From Desulfuromusa kysingii (GTDB taxonomy: Bacteria; Desulfobacterota; Desulfuromonadia; Desulfuromonadales; Geopsychrobacteraceae): a DNA stretch of 64,000 nucleotides. A model generated the notes under the pieces. The model ran no database searches. It was not told where the DNA came from and worked only from the letters and a program-made list of their open reading frames with translations. Location: contig NZ_FNQN01000010.1 of NCBI RefSeq assembly GCF_900107645.1, positions 95,815-159,814 of the forward strand, given 5' to 3'. Both the position numbers and the translations under genes were made by a program. Below, piece by piece: positions 25,732 through 33,192 of the stretch; the stretch's first letter is position 1; each line of letters opens with the position of its first letter.

Positions 25732-26745
25732 ATGATTGCTTACACAGAAACTATTCGCAGATATGCCGCTGACAACCGTTATGTCGGCCAGCTTGATAAT
25801 CCTGACGGTATTGGAGAGGTCGGTCTCGACAAAGGAGAAGTGGGCAGACAGTTAGCCGTCCGTTTTACCCTCAATATGGATCATGCTTTGGTCAAGGAGG
25901 TGCGCTTTCAGGTTTTCGGTTGTGGTTTTACCGTTGCCGCCTGTGCTGCTGCTGCCGGGCTTGCCAAAGGGGGAAGGTTGGTGGATCTTCAGGGTTTAAG
26001 TGCAAAGACGATTGCGCAGCAGCTCGGAGGTTTGCCGGAACAACGGAGTTATTGTGCCGAACTCGCCTGTCAGGCGTTGCAAGCCGCATTAACAAGTGTT
26101 AGCAAAGGGAGTCAACTGATCCGTTCACAATTGACGGAAACCTCAGGTGGGGGCAGCCACGGTCCGAGAGTCACTGTGGACGATGCTGTCTATAAGGCGT
26201 TGCTGGCAACCTCATCCCCAGCATCGATTTCAGCTGTTGATCGTAAGTTATTTGCTTGTTTGCTTGCGGTGACCAGTGCTGAACCCTATCCAGTTGACGT
26301 CAGTTTGGGGCTTGCACCTGAGATCGTCGACAAAATCATCGCGACCTGTTTTCCAGGGTTTGATGGTTCATGGGGGCAAAACAAACTTATTGATCACCAG
26401 CATCCCAGGCTAGAGATCAATTCCGATGTGCTTTCCTTGCTGCTTAGTCACGTTGAAGCTAGTGGGTGTCGGGAGATGGCAGGTTGGCTGGCTCATATTA
26501 TTGCCGCTCGAGCGGCTCAACCAGGCCATCTCTGGATTGCTATGGGGTTGTTTGAACGGCCGCAACTTACGGCGGCAATTCGTCGACACTTGCCGACTCT
26601 GGCACAGGCGAATAATCAAGGCATGCGTTGGAAACGTTATCTGTTCAAGCAGGTGTGTGAGGCGAACGGTGGCTTGCTCTGCAAATCACCCAATTGTCAG
26701 GATTGTAGTGAATATGAATTGTGCTTTGCCCCACAAGAGAGTTAA
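25732..26745 (+). CDS. NifU/IscU-like protein with C-terminal Cys cluster
   Basis: A 337-residue protein in the nifEN operon. Residues 5-120 match the IscU-like scaffold domain of NifU (YVGQLDNPDGIGEVGL, VFGCGFTVAACAAAAG, YCAELACQAL). The cysteine expected in the first scaffold motif is absent, while C64, C71, C108 and C113 are present. The usual NifU central ferredoxin and C-terminal Nfu domains are missing. Residues 150-310 are unfamiliar. The last 25 residues carry LCKSPNCQDCSEYELC, four Cys that could bind Fe-S or Zn. A role in Fe-S supply to nitrogenase assembly is inferred from position. Confidence 0.72.
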   Translation: MIAYTETIRRYAADNRYVGQLDNPDGIGEVGLDKGEVGRQLAVRFTLNMDHALVKEVRFQVFGCGFTVAACAAAAGLAKGGRLVDLQGLSAKTIAQQLGGLPEQRSYCAELACQALQAALTSVSKGSQLIRSQLTETSGGGSHGPRVTVDDAVYKALLATSSPASISAVDRKLFACLLAVTSAEPYPVDVSLGLAPEIVDKIIATCFPGFDGSWGQNKLIDHQHPRLEINSDVLSLLLSHVEASGCREMAGWLAHIIAARAAQPGHLWIAMGLFERPQLTAAIRRHLPTLAQANNQGMRWKRYLFKQVCEANGGLLCKSPNCQDCSEYELCFAPQES

Positions 26746-26787
26746 GGGCTGGGGTTTGACTAACAATTATTTGCGGAGTATCGAAGT

Positions 26788-27207
26788 ATGGCCCATATTA
26801 TTTTCTGGGAAAAGCCTGGTTGCCAGGGAAATCGACGTCAAAAAGAAATTTTGATCGCCTCAGGACATCAGCTTGAGGTGCGTGATTTGTTGATAGAACC
26901 ATGGACCCCGGAAGTCCTCACCCGGTTTTTTACTGAACAACCTCTTGCGCATTGCTTCAATCCCACTCATCCGCGCATAAAATCAGCAGAATTGATTCCG
27001 ACAGAGATGAGCCGTGAGGATGCGCTGAAGTTAATGGTTGCCGATCCATTACTGATTGTCCGCCCGCTGATGCAAGTTGGTAATCAACGCCTGGCAGGTT
27101 TTGATGTCAAGCAGGTGCACAACTGGGTCGGTTTGGCTCTTGCCTCGGTTGGTGAACGAGATCCGAAACATTGTCCTTGTGTGACGACGGTAGCAGATCA
27201 GTCGTAA
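26788..27207 (+). CDS. ArsC-family nitrogenase-associated protein
   Basis: A 139-residue protein of the Spx/ArsC thioredoxin fold. It begins IIFWEKPGCQGNRRQKEIL, where one Cys remains at the redox position, followed by GHQLEVRDLL and the cis-Pro region LLIVRPLMQ. It matches the nitrogenase-associated protein family found in nif clusters. The C-terminus has CPCV. Biochemical role is not established. It ends the nifE-nifN-NifU-like operon and is convergent with modB. Confidence 0.8.
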   Translation: MAHIIFWEKPGCQGNRRQKEILIASGHQLEVRDLLIEPWTPEVLTRFFTEQPLAHCFNPTHPRIKSAELIPTEMSREDALKLMVADPLLIVRPLMQVGNQRLAGFDVKQVHNWVGLALASVGERDPKHCPCVTTVADQS

Positions 27208-27351
27208 CGTCGATAAAGGGTTTGTCTCGTCTGAAGTTTAATCCTCAAGCTACAATTCATTTTATAGATAAAAAAGAGGAAGTGCATCAGCCATAAAATA
27301 TTGCATTCGCCCTTCTCCTTTTAGGTTTCTACAACGGGAACAAATTGTGGT

Positions 27352-28047
27352 TTAACTCACTTTGCGTAAGCCATAAACTGAGCGCCGCATGATGACATCG
27401 TTGGCGATCAGGACCAGATAGGAAATGACAATCGATACCAGACAGAGGGATAAAGCTCCGCTTTCGCCTCCCGGGGTGTTGGTGTAATCGTAGATAGCCA
27501 GAGGAATGGTCTGGGTCAATCCGGGAATATTTCCGGCAAGGATGATGGTTGCTCCGAACTCACCGAGGCTACGGGCAAAGCAGAGGGTTCCACCAGTCAC
27601 CAGAGAGGGGATTGATAATGGTAGAACCAGGGAAAAAAGGGTATCGAAAAATCCGGCACCGAGGGTGCGCGAGGCATGAATCAGCTGTAGATCAATCTGT
27701 TCCATGCCGAGGCGGATCGAACGAACCATCAATGGCAGACCGATGACCGAGCAGGCGATCACGGCCCCTTTCCAGGTAAAGATGATCTGAATTCCCAGCG
27801 TTTTGAAGAGCTCTCCGAGTGGCCCTTGCCGTCCCAGAAGCAATAATAACATATAACCGATGACGACCGGTGGCAACACCAGTGGCAGGTTGATCAGCCC
27901 ATCAAGGAGCGGCTTCCAGCGGATGCGGCTGAAAGCCAGCACCCAGGCAATGGCGAAGCCGAGTGGTAGAGTTATCAGGGTTGCCGTGGTTGCAACTTTG
28001 GCGGACAACCATATCGCCTGTACATCGGTTGGTGAGAGGTTTAGCAT
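27352..28047 (-). CDS. modB: Molybdate ABC transporter permease ModB
   Basis: A 231-residue inner-membrane permease with five or six helices and the EAA-type cytoplasmic loop (HASRTLGAGFFDTLFSLVLP). The ending is typical of ModB. It imports molybdate for FeMo-co and the molybdopterin enzyme encoded near the right end. It is the last gene of modE-modC-modA-modB. Confidence 0.9.
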   Translation of the reverse strand: MLNLSPTDVQAIWLSAKVATTATLITLPLGFAIAWVLAFSRIRWKPLLDGLINLPLVLPPVVIGYMLLLLLGRQGPLGELFKTLGIQIIFTWKGAVIACSVIGLPLMVRSIRLGMEQIDLQLIHASRTLGAGFFDTLFSLVLPLSIPSLVTGGTLCFARSLGEFGATIILAGNIPGLTQTIPLAIYDYTNTPGGESGALSLCLVSIVISYLVLIANDVIMRRSVYGLRKVS

Positions 28048-28100
28048 CTGGTTCTACTCCCGTTTCCCCTCCCTGATGTTGCAGGGAGGGGCTCTGAAAT

Positions 28101-28853
28101 TTAGTTTGCTAGTAAAAAACCATATTTCACAAAAATTTGTTGCCCTTCAGGGCTGAACAGGAAGGCATAAAATCCTTCGACATCGGTTTTTCCCTCCGCC
28201 CCTTTGAGCAGTGTGGCTGGGTACGTGACCTGTGGATAGAGATCTTGGGGAACCTCAAACAAAATTTTTGCCTGTTTGGCTAACATCGCGTCGGTCCGGT
28301 AGACAAAAGCTCCTGCAACCTCACCACGATCAGCATAGAGGAGAGCTTGTCTGACATCTTTGGCGAGGATCAGCTTTTTCTCTTGTTGCAGTTGTTGATA
28401 CAGGTTGGCTGCTGTGAGTGCCTGTTCTGCATATTTCCCGGCAGGGACAGATTTAGGACTGCCGATAGCGATGGATCTCATCTGCAGAACATCTTTCAGA
28501 GCGGTGGCTTTGGCGTTTGGAGATCCTGCTAGAACCAGACTGTTATAGACCAGGGTCTTTGTGGTCTCTTCAGCAACGACACCCTGCTCCTGCAAGTACT
28601 TCATCCATTTAGGGTTCGCCGAAATATAGATGTCGGCCGGTGCCCCGGCAACGATTTGTTTGGCCAGTGCCCCAGACGCAGCAAAGTTGACTAACAGCTC
28701 TACCTGTGGATGGCTCTGCTTATAAAGCGCGGAGACCTCTTTGATGGCATCAGTCAAGCTGGCTGCGGCAGAGATACGTACTTCACCGGCCAGTGCGGGG
28801 GTGGCAAACAACAATAACAACAGTAACAGACAATAGGCTTGCATGTGCTTCAC
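28101..28853 (-). CDS. modA: Molybdate-binding protein ModA
   Basis: A 250-residue periplasmic protein. It has a Leu-rich signal peptide (ending ATPALA) and the ModA signature around ISAAASLTDAIKEV and VNFAASGALAKQI. In ModA, Ser residues from those loops hold the oxyanion. The start is GTG 28853 with AAGGAG 8 nt upstream. It is in an operon with modC (38 nt upstream) and modB. Confidence 0.9.
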   Translation of the reverse strand: MKHMQAYCLLLLLLLFATPALAGEVRISAAASLTDAIKEVSALYKQSHPQVELLVNFAASGALAKQIVAGAPADIYISANPKWMKYLQEQGVVAEETTKTLVYNSLVLAGSPNAKATALKDVLQMRSIAIGSPKSVPAGKYAEQALTAANLYQQLQQEKKLILAKDVRQALLYADRGEVAGAFVYRTDAMLAKQAKILFEVPQDLYPQVTYPATLLKGAEGKTDVEGFYAFLFSPEGQQIFVKYGFLLAN

Positions 28854-28891
28854 GGTGTTCTCCTTTTGTTGGTTGATTCTTAAATTAAAAA

Positions 28892-29947
28892 TTAAGTGAG
28901 GCGGCGAAAAGCGGATGCTTTAAACGCTGCGTAAACGGTTTTCCCAATATCGAGTTCAAGTTCGGCAACGGCTTGACTGACCACCTGAGCCAAGAGGATT
29001 TCACCGTTGCAGTTCAGTTCTACGCCAACGGCCCCCTTATGAGGCATAATCCCGGTGATTGTTCCGGTCAAAAGGTTACGTGCTGACATCGCATGGGGGT
29101 GTTTTTTACATAACAGAATGTCTTTGCTCGATAATCCAAATAATCCATCTTGCAGGCGCTCATTGGCCGTCAGGAACAACTCATTGGCCCCCCAGCGATA
29201 ACTGATCAGGTTGTCAACCTCATGCGGGTCGCTCAGAGTTAAATGGTTGAGATAGCCGTGACGATTACCGGCCATCCGCTCGCGTTCCAGAGTGTCAGCA
29301 TTGGTGATTTGCTGTAAGCGACCATCGGCGAACTGCATCACCTGATCAGTGAGTAGGCGCATTTCACTCAGCGAATGTGAGATATAGAGGTAAGGGATCG
29401 CGAAGTGGCGCAATGTTGTGCGCAAAAAGGGGATGATCTGCTCTTTAAGTTGCTTATCCAGAGCGCTGAGAGGTTCATCCAGCACCAATAGGTCGGGACA
29501 GGCCAGTAGTGCCCGGCCTAGTGCGACCCGCTGCTTTTCCCCTCCAGAGAGTTGCGTTACATTGCGTTTGAGCAGATGGTCGATGTTCAGTGCTTTGGTG
29601 ACATCGGCCAGTTCCAGCTGACGTTGTGAAGCGGGGGTGCGTTTGTGGCCATAGAGTAGGTTTTTTCGGACATTCAGATGGGGAAACAGGTGTGCATGTT
29701 GAAATACCACTGCTACTCTGCGGTGGTCCGGGGAAAGATTGATTTTCGCATCGCTGTCAAATAATTTGCGTCGATCAAGCTGAATCAGACCTCTATCTGC
29801 CGTCAAGAATCCAGTGAGGAGGTTGCTGAGGGTCGATTTACCGCTTCCGGATGGTCCGAAGATCCCAATCCGCTCTCCGTCGACACAAAAATCGGTGTCA
29901 AAGCTGAAATCACCTAAATGCTTTGTCAATGAAACTTCGAGTTTCAT
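28892..29947 (-). CDS. modC: Molybdate ABC transporter ATPase ModC
   Basis: A 351-residue ATPase with Walker A GPSGSGKST, signature QLSGGEKQR and Walker B LLVLDEPLSALD. It carries a C-terminal TOBE (Mop-like) domain from about residue 285 (SARNLLTGTITGI). ATG 29947 has GGAG 6 nt upstream. A frame start at 29959 overlaps that ribosome site. It lies between modE and modA. Confidence 0.9.
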   Translation of the reverse strand: MKLEVSLTKHLGDFSFDTDFCVDGERIGIFGPSGSGKSTLSNLLTGFLTADRGLIQLDRRKLFDSDAKINLSPDHRRVAVVFQHAHLFPHLNVRKNLLYGHKRTPASQRQLELADVTKALNIDHLLKRNVTQLSGGEKQRVALGRALLACPDLLVLDEPLSALDKQLKEQIIPFLRTTLRHFAIPYLYISHSLSEMRLLTDQVMQFADGRLQQITNADTLERERMAGNRHGYLNHLTLSDPHEVDNLISYRWGANELFLTANERLQDGLFGLSSKDILLCKKHPHAMSARNLLTGTITGIMPHKGAVGVELNCNGEILLAQVVSQAVAELELDIGKTVYAAFKASAFRRLT

Positions 29948-30005
29948 AAGTGGCTCCATCCAACGGGGTGAGAGGGGTGTTGGTCCCCTTTTGGTGCGAG
30001 GTTAT

Positions 30006-30800
30006 TCAATTGACAGCCAACAGAACACTGGAAGCTTTAATCAAAGCGGAGACGCTGCTACCAGTTTTAAGGGCCATGTTCTCTGCGCTCTCTTTGGTGA
30101 CCATTGCGGTGACCGTGTTGCCGCCGGGTAAATCGACGGTCACTTCACAGGAGACCGGTCCTTCAACGAGCTGTGAAACTTGACCCGAAAGGATATTGCG
30201 GGCACTGATTTGTTCAGGATTTAAATCACGAGCGAGTAAAACCGATGATGATTTAACCATGGCAATGACGTCGCTACCTTCGCTTAGACCGAGATTCTCG
30301 GTGCTTTCACGGGTGATAACCGCGACGATCTTATCGCCACCGCGTAGAGCGACTTTCACCACGGCGTTGACTGCGCCATCGCTGATGGATTCAACCTTGC
30401 CACTCCAGACATTTCTTGCGCTTACTTTCATTTCCATTCTCCTTAAAGTGAGGAACATTGCGGCAGTGTCAGCTGTCTCTTCGTTGATAAACTGTAAAAA
30501 CTTACCGTATTCATGTTCCATTTTTCGATAAAATTGCAGCAGGTTAATCCCCGCTGCCGTCAACGTTGCTCCCCCTCCTCCTCGACCGCCGACCGATCGC
30601 TCCAAGAGCGGAGCATCGACAATATTGTTGAGTTTTTCCAGCTGTTGCCAGGCGGCTTTGTAACTCATTTTTAATTGCTGTGCTGCTTTGTTGATAGAAC
30701 CACATGTCGCCACGGCCTCGAGAAGAGCAATGCCGCGATTTTTCCCGGCAACAAAACCAAGCATCTGCAGGGTTTCAGCCTTTGAGTTGCATTCTGTCAT
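30006..30800 (-). CDS. modE: Molybdate-responsive regulator ModE
   Basis: A 264-residue regulator. An N-terminal LysR-like winged helix (ALLEAVATCGSINKAAQQL, SYKAAWQQLEKLN, with the RGGGGATLT wing) is followed by two Mop/TOBE repeats (SARNVWSGKV and SARNILSGQV) that bind molybdate. ModE usually represses mod genes when molybdate is plentiful. A 7+7 inverted repeat lies 14 bp upstream of its start and could be its operator. It is the first gene of the mod operon. Confidence 0.9.
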   Translation of the reverse strand: MTECNSKAETLQMLGFVAGKNRGIALLEAVATCGSINKAAQQLKMSYKAAWQQLEKLNNIVDAPLLERSVGGRGGGGATLTAAGINLLQFYRKMEHEYGKFLQFINEETADTAAMFLTLRRMEMKVSARNVWSGKVESISDGAVNAVVKVALRGGDKIVAVITRESTENLGLSEGSDVIAMVKSSSVLLARDLNPEQISARNILSGQVSQLVEGPVSCEVTVDLPGGNTVTAMVTKESAENMALKTGSSVSALIKASSVLLAVN

Positions 30801-30814
30801 AGAACCTCCACATG

Positions 30815-30835
30815 GTTATTCTATTTTGGAATAAC
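30815..30835. promoter_or_regulatory. Candidate ModE operator
   Basis: Perfect inverted repeat GTTATTC-N7-GAATAAC immediately upstream of modE. Placement suggests autoregulation. It only loosely resembles the E. coli ModE site, so the assignment is by position. Confidence 0.5.
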
Positions 30836-30907
30836 GCTAGTCAAAAAACAGGTCGCTTACTTCGGGCGTCTTCTTTCCCTGCCTGAAAGCAAGCAACCTG
30901 TTGCAGA

Positions 30908-31774
30908 TTAGCCGTTTAAGAGCTCTAAATCAATATCTTTTCCGATCAAGCCGGCGGCATCAGCCCGACATTGTTTACAATGCCGTGCCTGAGAAAGGAT
31001 CAATTCAGCCTGATTACGAACCAGATCCATTGTGACCTCTGAGGGAGGTTCAATGTCTTTGAACTGCCCAACAGGAATAATCGGGGTGATGTTCATCATG
31101 GTGGCCCCAAGTGAACGCACCTTCACTGCAAGATCAATGGTTTCGTGATCGTTGATTCCGGGGATGTAAACATGGTTGACCTTAACCATCAATCCAGCGG
31201 CTGCAGCAAGTTTGAGACCCGTAAACTGGTTATGTAGCAATTGTTCAGCCCCCTCAACGCCCGAGAGTTTCTTGCCTTTATAGCGGATCCATTCGTAAAC
31301 TTTGGCCCCGGTTTCGGGGGTTAAAGCATTGATTGTCACCGTCAGACTGGTGACGTTGGCAGCAATGATATCGTCAATCGCTTCTGGTAGGCGTAATCCA
31401 TTGGTTGAGAGACACAGAGTCATGTCGGGAAAGGCTTCACGCACCAGCTGAAAGGTCGCAAAGGTTTTCGGGTTGGCCAGTGGATCACCAGGGCCAGCGA
31501 TACCGACAACTTTTAAACTGGGTCCAGATTGCTTATCCATATGTTGTTTGACCAGTTCCACCCGTCTGACTCCTTGCTCTGGAGTCAGGACTTTGCTGGT
31601 CACGCCGGGACGGCTTTCATTGACGCAATCATACTTCCGTTCGCAGAACCCGCATTTAATGTTGCAGCCGGGAGCCACCGGGAGGTGAACACGTCCAGCT
31701 TTATTGTGATCGCCACCAAAACAGGGGTGATCGCTCTGTTGCTTGAATTTCATCATCGGGCAGGTACTTGCCAT
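30908..31774 (-). CDS. nifB: FeMo-co biosynthesis radical SAM protein NifB (without NifX domain)
   Basis: A 288-residue radical SAM enzyme that builds the 8Fe-9S-C NifB-co core. The SAM cluster motif is C37-x3-C41-x2-C44 (CNIKCGFC). Further Cys in HPCFGG and CKQCRADA serve the accessory clusters. AGPGDPLANP is the SAM-binding GGE-like motif. The C-terminal NifX-like domain of Azotobacter NifB is absent, and a free-standing protein of that type is encoded just upstream. It is separated from that gene by a leader with ANTAR-like hairpins and a terminator. Confidence 0.93.
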   Translation of the reverse strand: MASTCPMMKFKQQSDHPCFGGDHNKAGRVHLPVAPGCNIKCGFCERKYDCVNESRPGVTSKVLTPEQGVRRVELVKQHMDKQSGPSLKVVGIAGPGDPLANPKTFATFQLVREAFPDMTLCLSTNGLRLPEAIDDIIAANVTSLTVTINALTPETGAKVYEWIRYKGKKLSGVEGAEQLLHNQFTGLKLAAAAGLMVKVNHVYIPGINDHETIDLAVKVRSLGATMMNITPIIPVGQFKDIEPPSEVTMDLVRNQAELILSQARHCKQCRADAAGLIGKDIDLELLNG

Positions 31775-31831
31775 GGTCTCTCTCCTGTCGCAGCATTTTT
31801 TACTGGTTCAAGCACCTTTGCTCATATATTG

Positions 31832-31896
31832 AAAAAGCCCTGTGTCCGGTGGAAACAGGGCTTCTTTGCCGGTTTTATTAAGGCACATCTTTGTGC
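31832..31896 (-). promoter_or_regulatory. ANTAR-type antitermination leader between nifX2 and nifB
   Basis: Minus strand, in order. Hairpin 1 is GCAC-AAAGAT-GTGC (31896-31883). Hairpin 2 is GGC-AAAGAA-GCC (31870-31859). Both have hexaloops with A at position 1 and G at 4. The terminator GCCCTGT...ACAGGGC with U run (31861-31832) has a 5' arm that overlaps the 3' arm of hairpin 2. This is the layout of ANTAR-controlled terminators. No promoter is visible in the gap, so it would control readthrough inside the nif operon. Confidence 0.75.
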
Positions 31897-31947
31897 TGGG
31901 AAATTGATTATTTATGTCAGTTGGACTTGCACTCCAAACATCGCTGT

Positions 31948-32328
31948 TTACTGGTGTGGACATCCCCCTGGGACTGAACCACCCTGACATTTCCCAGTGC
32001 AGACTGAATCGTGCGCAAGTTTGAGCGCTTCAACGATTGTTGCCTGGGTTTTGACCGGTTGAATGCCGGACAGAATCAGTTGTTGTTCCGGGATTTCACC
32101 GATTTGCGAGACAGCTACGGCTCTGCAGCCTTGGAGTGCTGCAACGACCTGGCTAAACCGTTGCTCTGAAAAGCTGTGCCCTGGTGTTTCGTCGGAAAAT
32201 TTATTGACGCTGACTGCCGATATTTGTTGTGGATTGTCTTTTTTGTAATCATAAATTCTGAACATTTCTGCCTGTCCAAAATGTTGATCGACCAGTTCGC
32301 CTGATTTGGAAGCAATGGCTATAAGCAT
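31948..32328 (-). CDS. NifX/NifB C-terminal-type cofactor-binding protein
   Basis: A 126-residue protein of the dinitrogenase iron-molybdenum cofactor binding family. It has the fold start MLIAIASKSGELVDQHFGQAEMF with the conserved His in QHFG, and a C-terminal tail CTGKCQGGSVPGGCPHQ with extra Cys and His. It likely holds NifB-co between NifB and NifEN. It lies between the ferredoxin gene and nifB and may replace the NifX domain missing from NifB. Confidence 0.82.
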   Translation of the reverse strand: MLIAIASKSGELVDQHFGQAEMFRIYDYKKDNPQQISAVSVNKFSDETPGHSFSEQRFSQVVAALQGCRAVAVSQIGEIPEQQLILSGIQPVKTQATIVEALKLAHDSVCTGKCQGGSVPGGCPHQ

Positions 32329-32352
32329 TTGCCTACCCTTTCCGTTAAGTTT

Positions 32353-32622
32353 TCAGATCTCCAGGGTTGTGAAGGTGAAGCATTTCTTCGGACAGGTGAC
32401 ACCACAACCTGCGCAACCGATGCAATTATCTGGTGCGACGATCGACATCACCATCCGCGTGCTATAGTTCTCTTCATCTTCGATGTCCATCGGTCCCAGA
32501 ACTTGACGTGAACAGGCTTTGTAGCAACGGCCACAACCGATACATTTTTCTGGGTCAATACTTTCCGCGAATGTCGGGGTCCAGTCTGCTCCCCCCCGAG
32601 TTTTTCCTGTCAGTACGGCCAT
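32353..32622 (-). CDS. Nif-associated 2[4Fe-4S] ferredoxin
   Basis: An 89-residue ferredoxin. Two clusters are evident: C27-x2-C30-x2-C33-x3-C37 and C67-x2-C70-x2-C73-x3-C77, with an extra C81. A longer linker between the clusters is typical of the nif ferredoxin III type. It may donate electrons to NifB/NifEN maturation or to NifH. It sits between two NifX-type genes in the nifHDK operon. Confidence 0.88.
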   Translation of the reverse strand: MAVLTGKTRGGADWTPTFAESIDPEKCIGCGRCYKACSRQVLGPMDIEDEENYSTRMVMSIVAPDNCIGCAGCGVTCPKKCFTFTTLEI

Positions 32623-32694
32623 TGTTTTTGTTCTCCTCTTTATAATAAGTTATCAACGCTAGCATTGAGAAAATGGTTATAAAAGATCTCTCGA

Positions 32695-33114
32695 TCAGTT
32701 TTTGAGCAACGCTTTTCTCAGCCAGGGGGGAGGACTATTGCGTAAAACCTCCTGGAGCTTGCCGACAGTGTCAGCAATAGGGGCCCGTTCTTTACTTTTA
32801 ATGGGATGGATCTTCTTTGCGACCAACCGGGCTGCAGCTGGACCACCGATTTCTGCAACGTAAACGACAGCGCACTCAGAGAGACCAGAGCAGCGGGCTT
32901 CAATGCGATCTGCTTCGTCACTGCCATCACTTTGGACCTGGATGATACCGTTAAATTTGGCATCGTCTGGACCGATATCCCATATATAAAATTCTTCAGC
33001 ACGACCAAAATGTTCGTTAACATGAACTCGATCTGTACTTGCAAATGCAACTTTCATGAACGCTCCTGATTGTTTATTTGTTTCAACAAGTTTAAGTTTC
33101 CTGGTTCGACTCAT
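32695..33114 (-). CDS. nifX: FeMo-co carrier NifX
   Basis: A 139-residue NifX. A basic leader (SRTRKLKLVET) precedes MKVAFASTDRVHVNEHFGRAEEF, and the C-terminus PPPWLRKAL is characteristic of NifX. It binds NifB-co and the VK-cluster during transfer to NifEN. The start at 33114 has GGAG 5 nt upstream and keeps the usual N-terminal extension. An internal ATG at 33057 also has a ribosome site and could give a shorter form. Confidence 0.88.
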   Translation of the reverse strand: MSRTRKLKLVETNKQSGAFMKVAFASTDRVHVNEHFGRAEEFYIWDIGPDDAKFNGIIQVQSDGSDEADRIEARCSGLSECAVVYVAEIGGPAAARLVAKKIHPIKSKERAPIADTVGKLQEVLRNSPPPWLRKALLKN

Positions 33115-33192
33115 GTTTTCTCCAGCGCAGCAAATGTGTGATCCGGCACGTGAGCTGTTTCACTTTTTTTCATGTGTCCCTACCATCGCTTG

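Noticed and set aside
33115..33192. Hexaloop hairpin GTGA-AACAGC-TCAC between nifK and nifX as an ANTAR site
   Set aside because: Loop position 4 is A not G, there is no second hairpin and no terminator.
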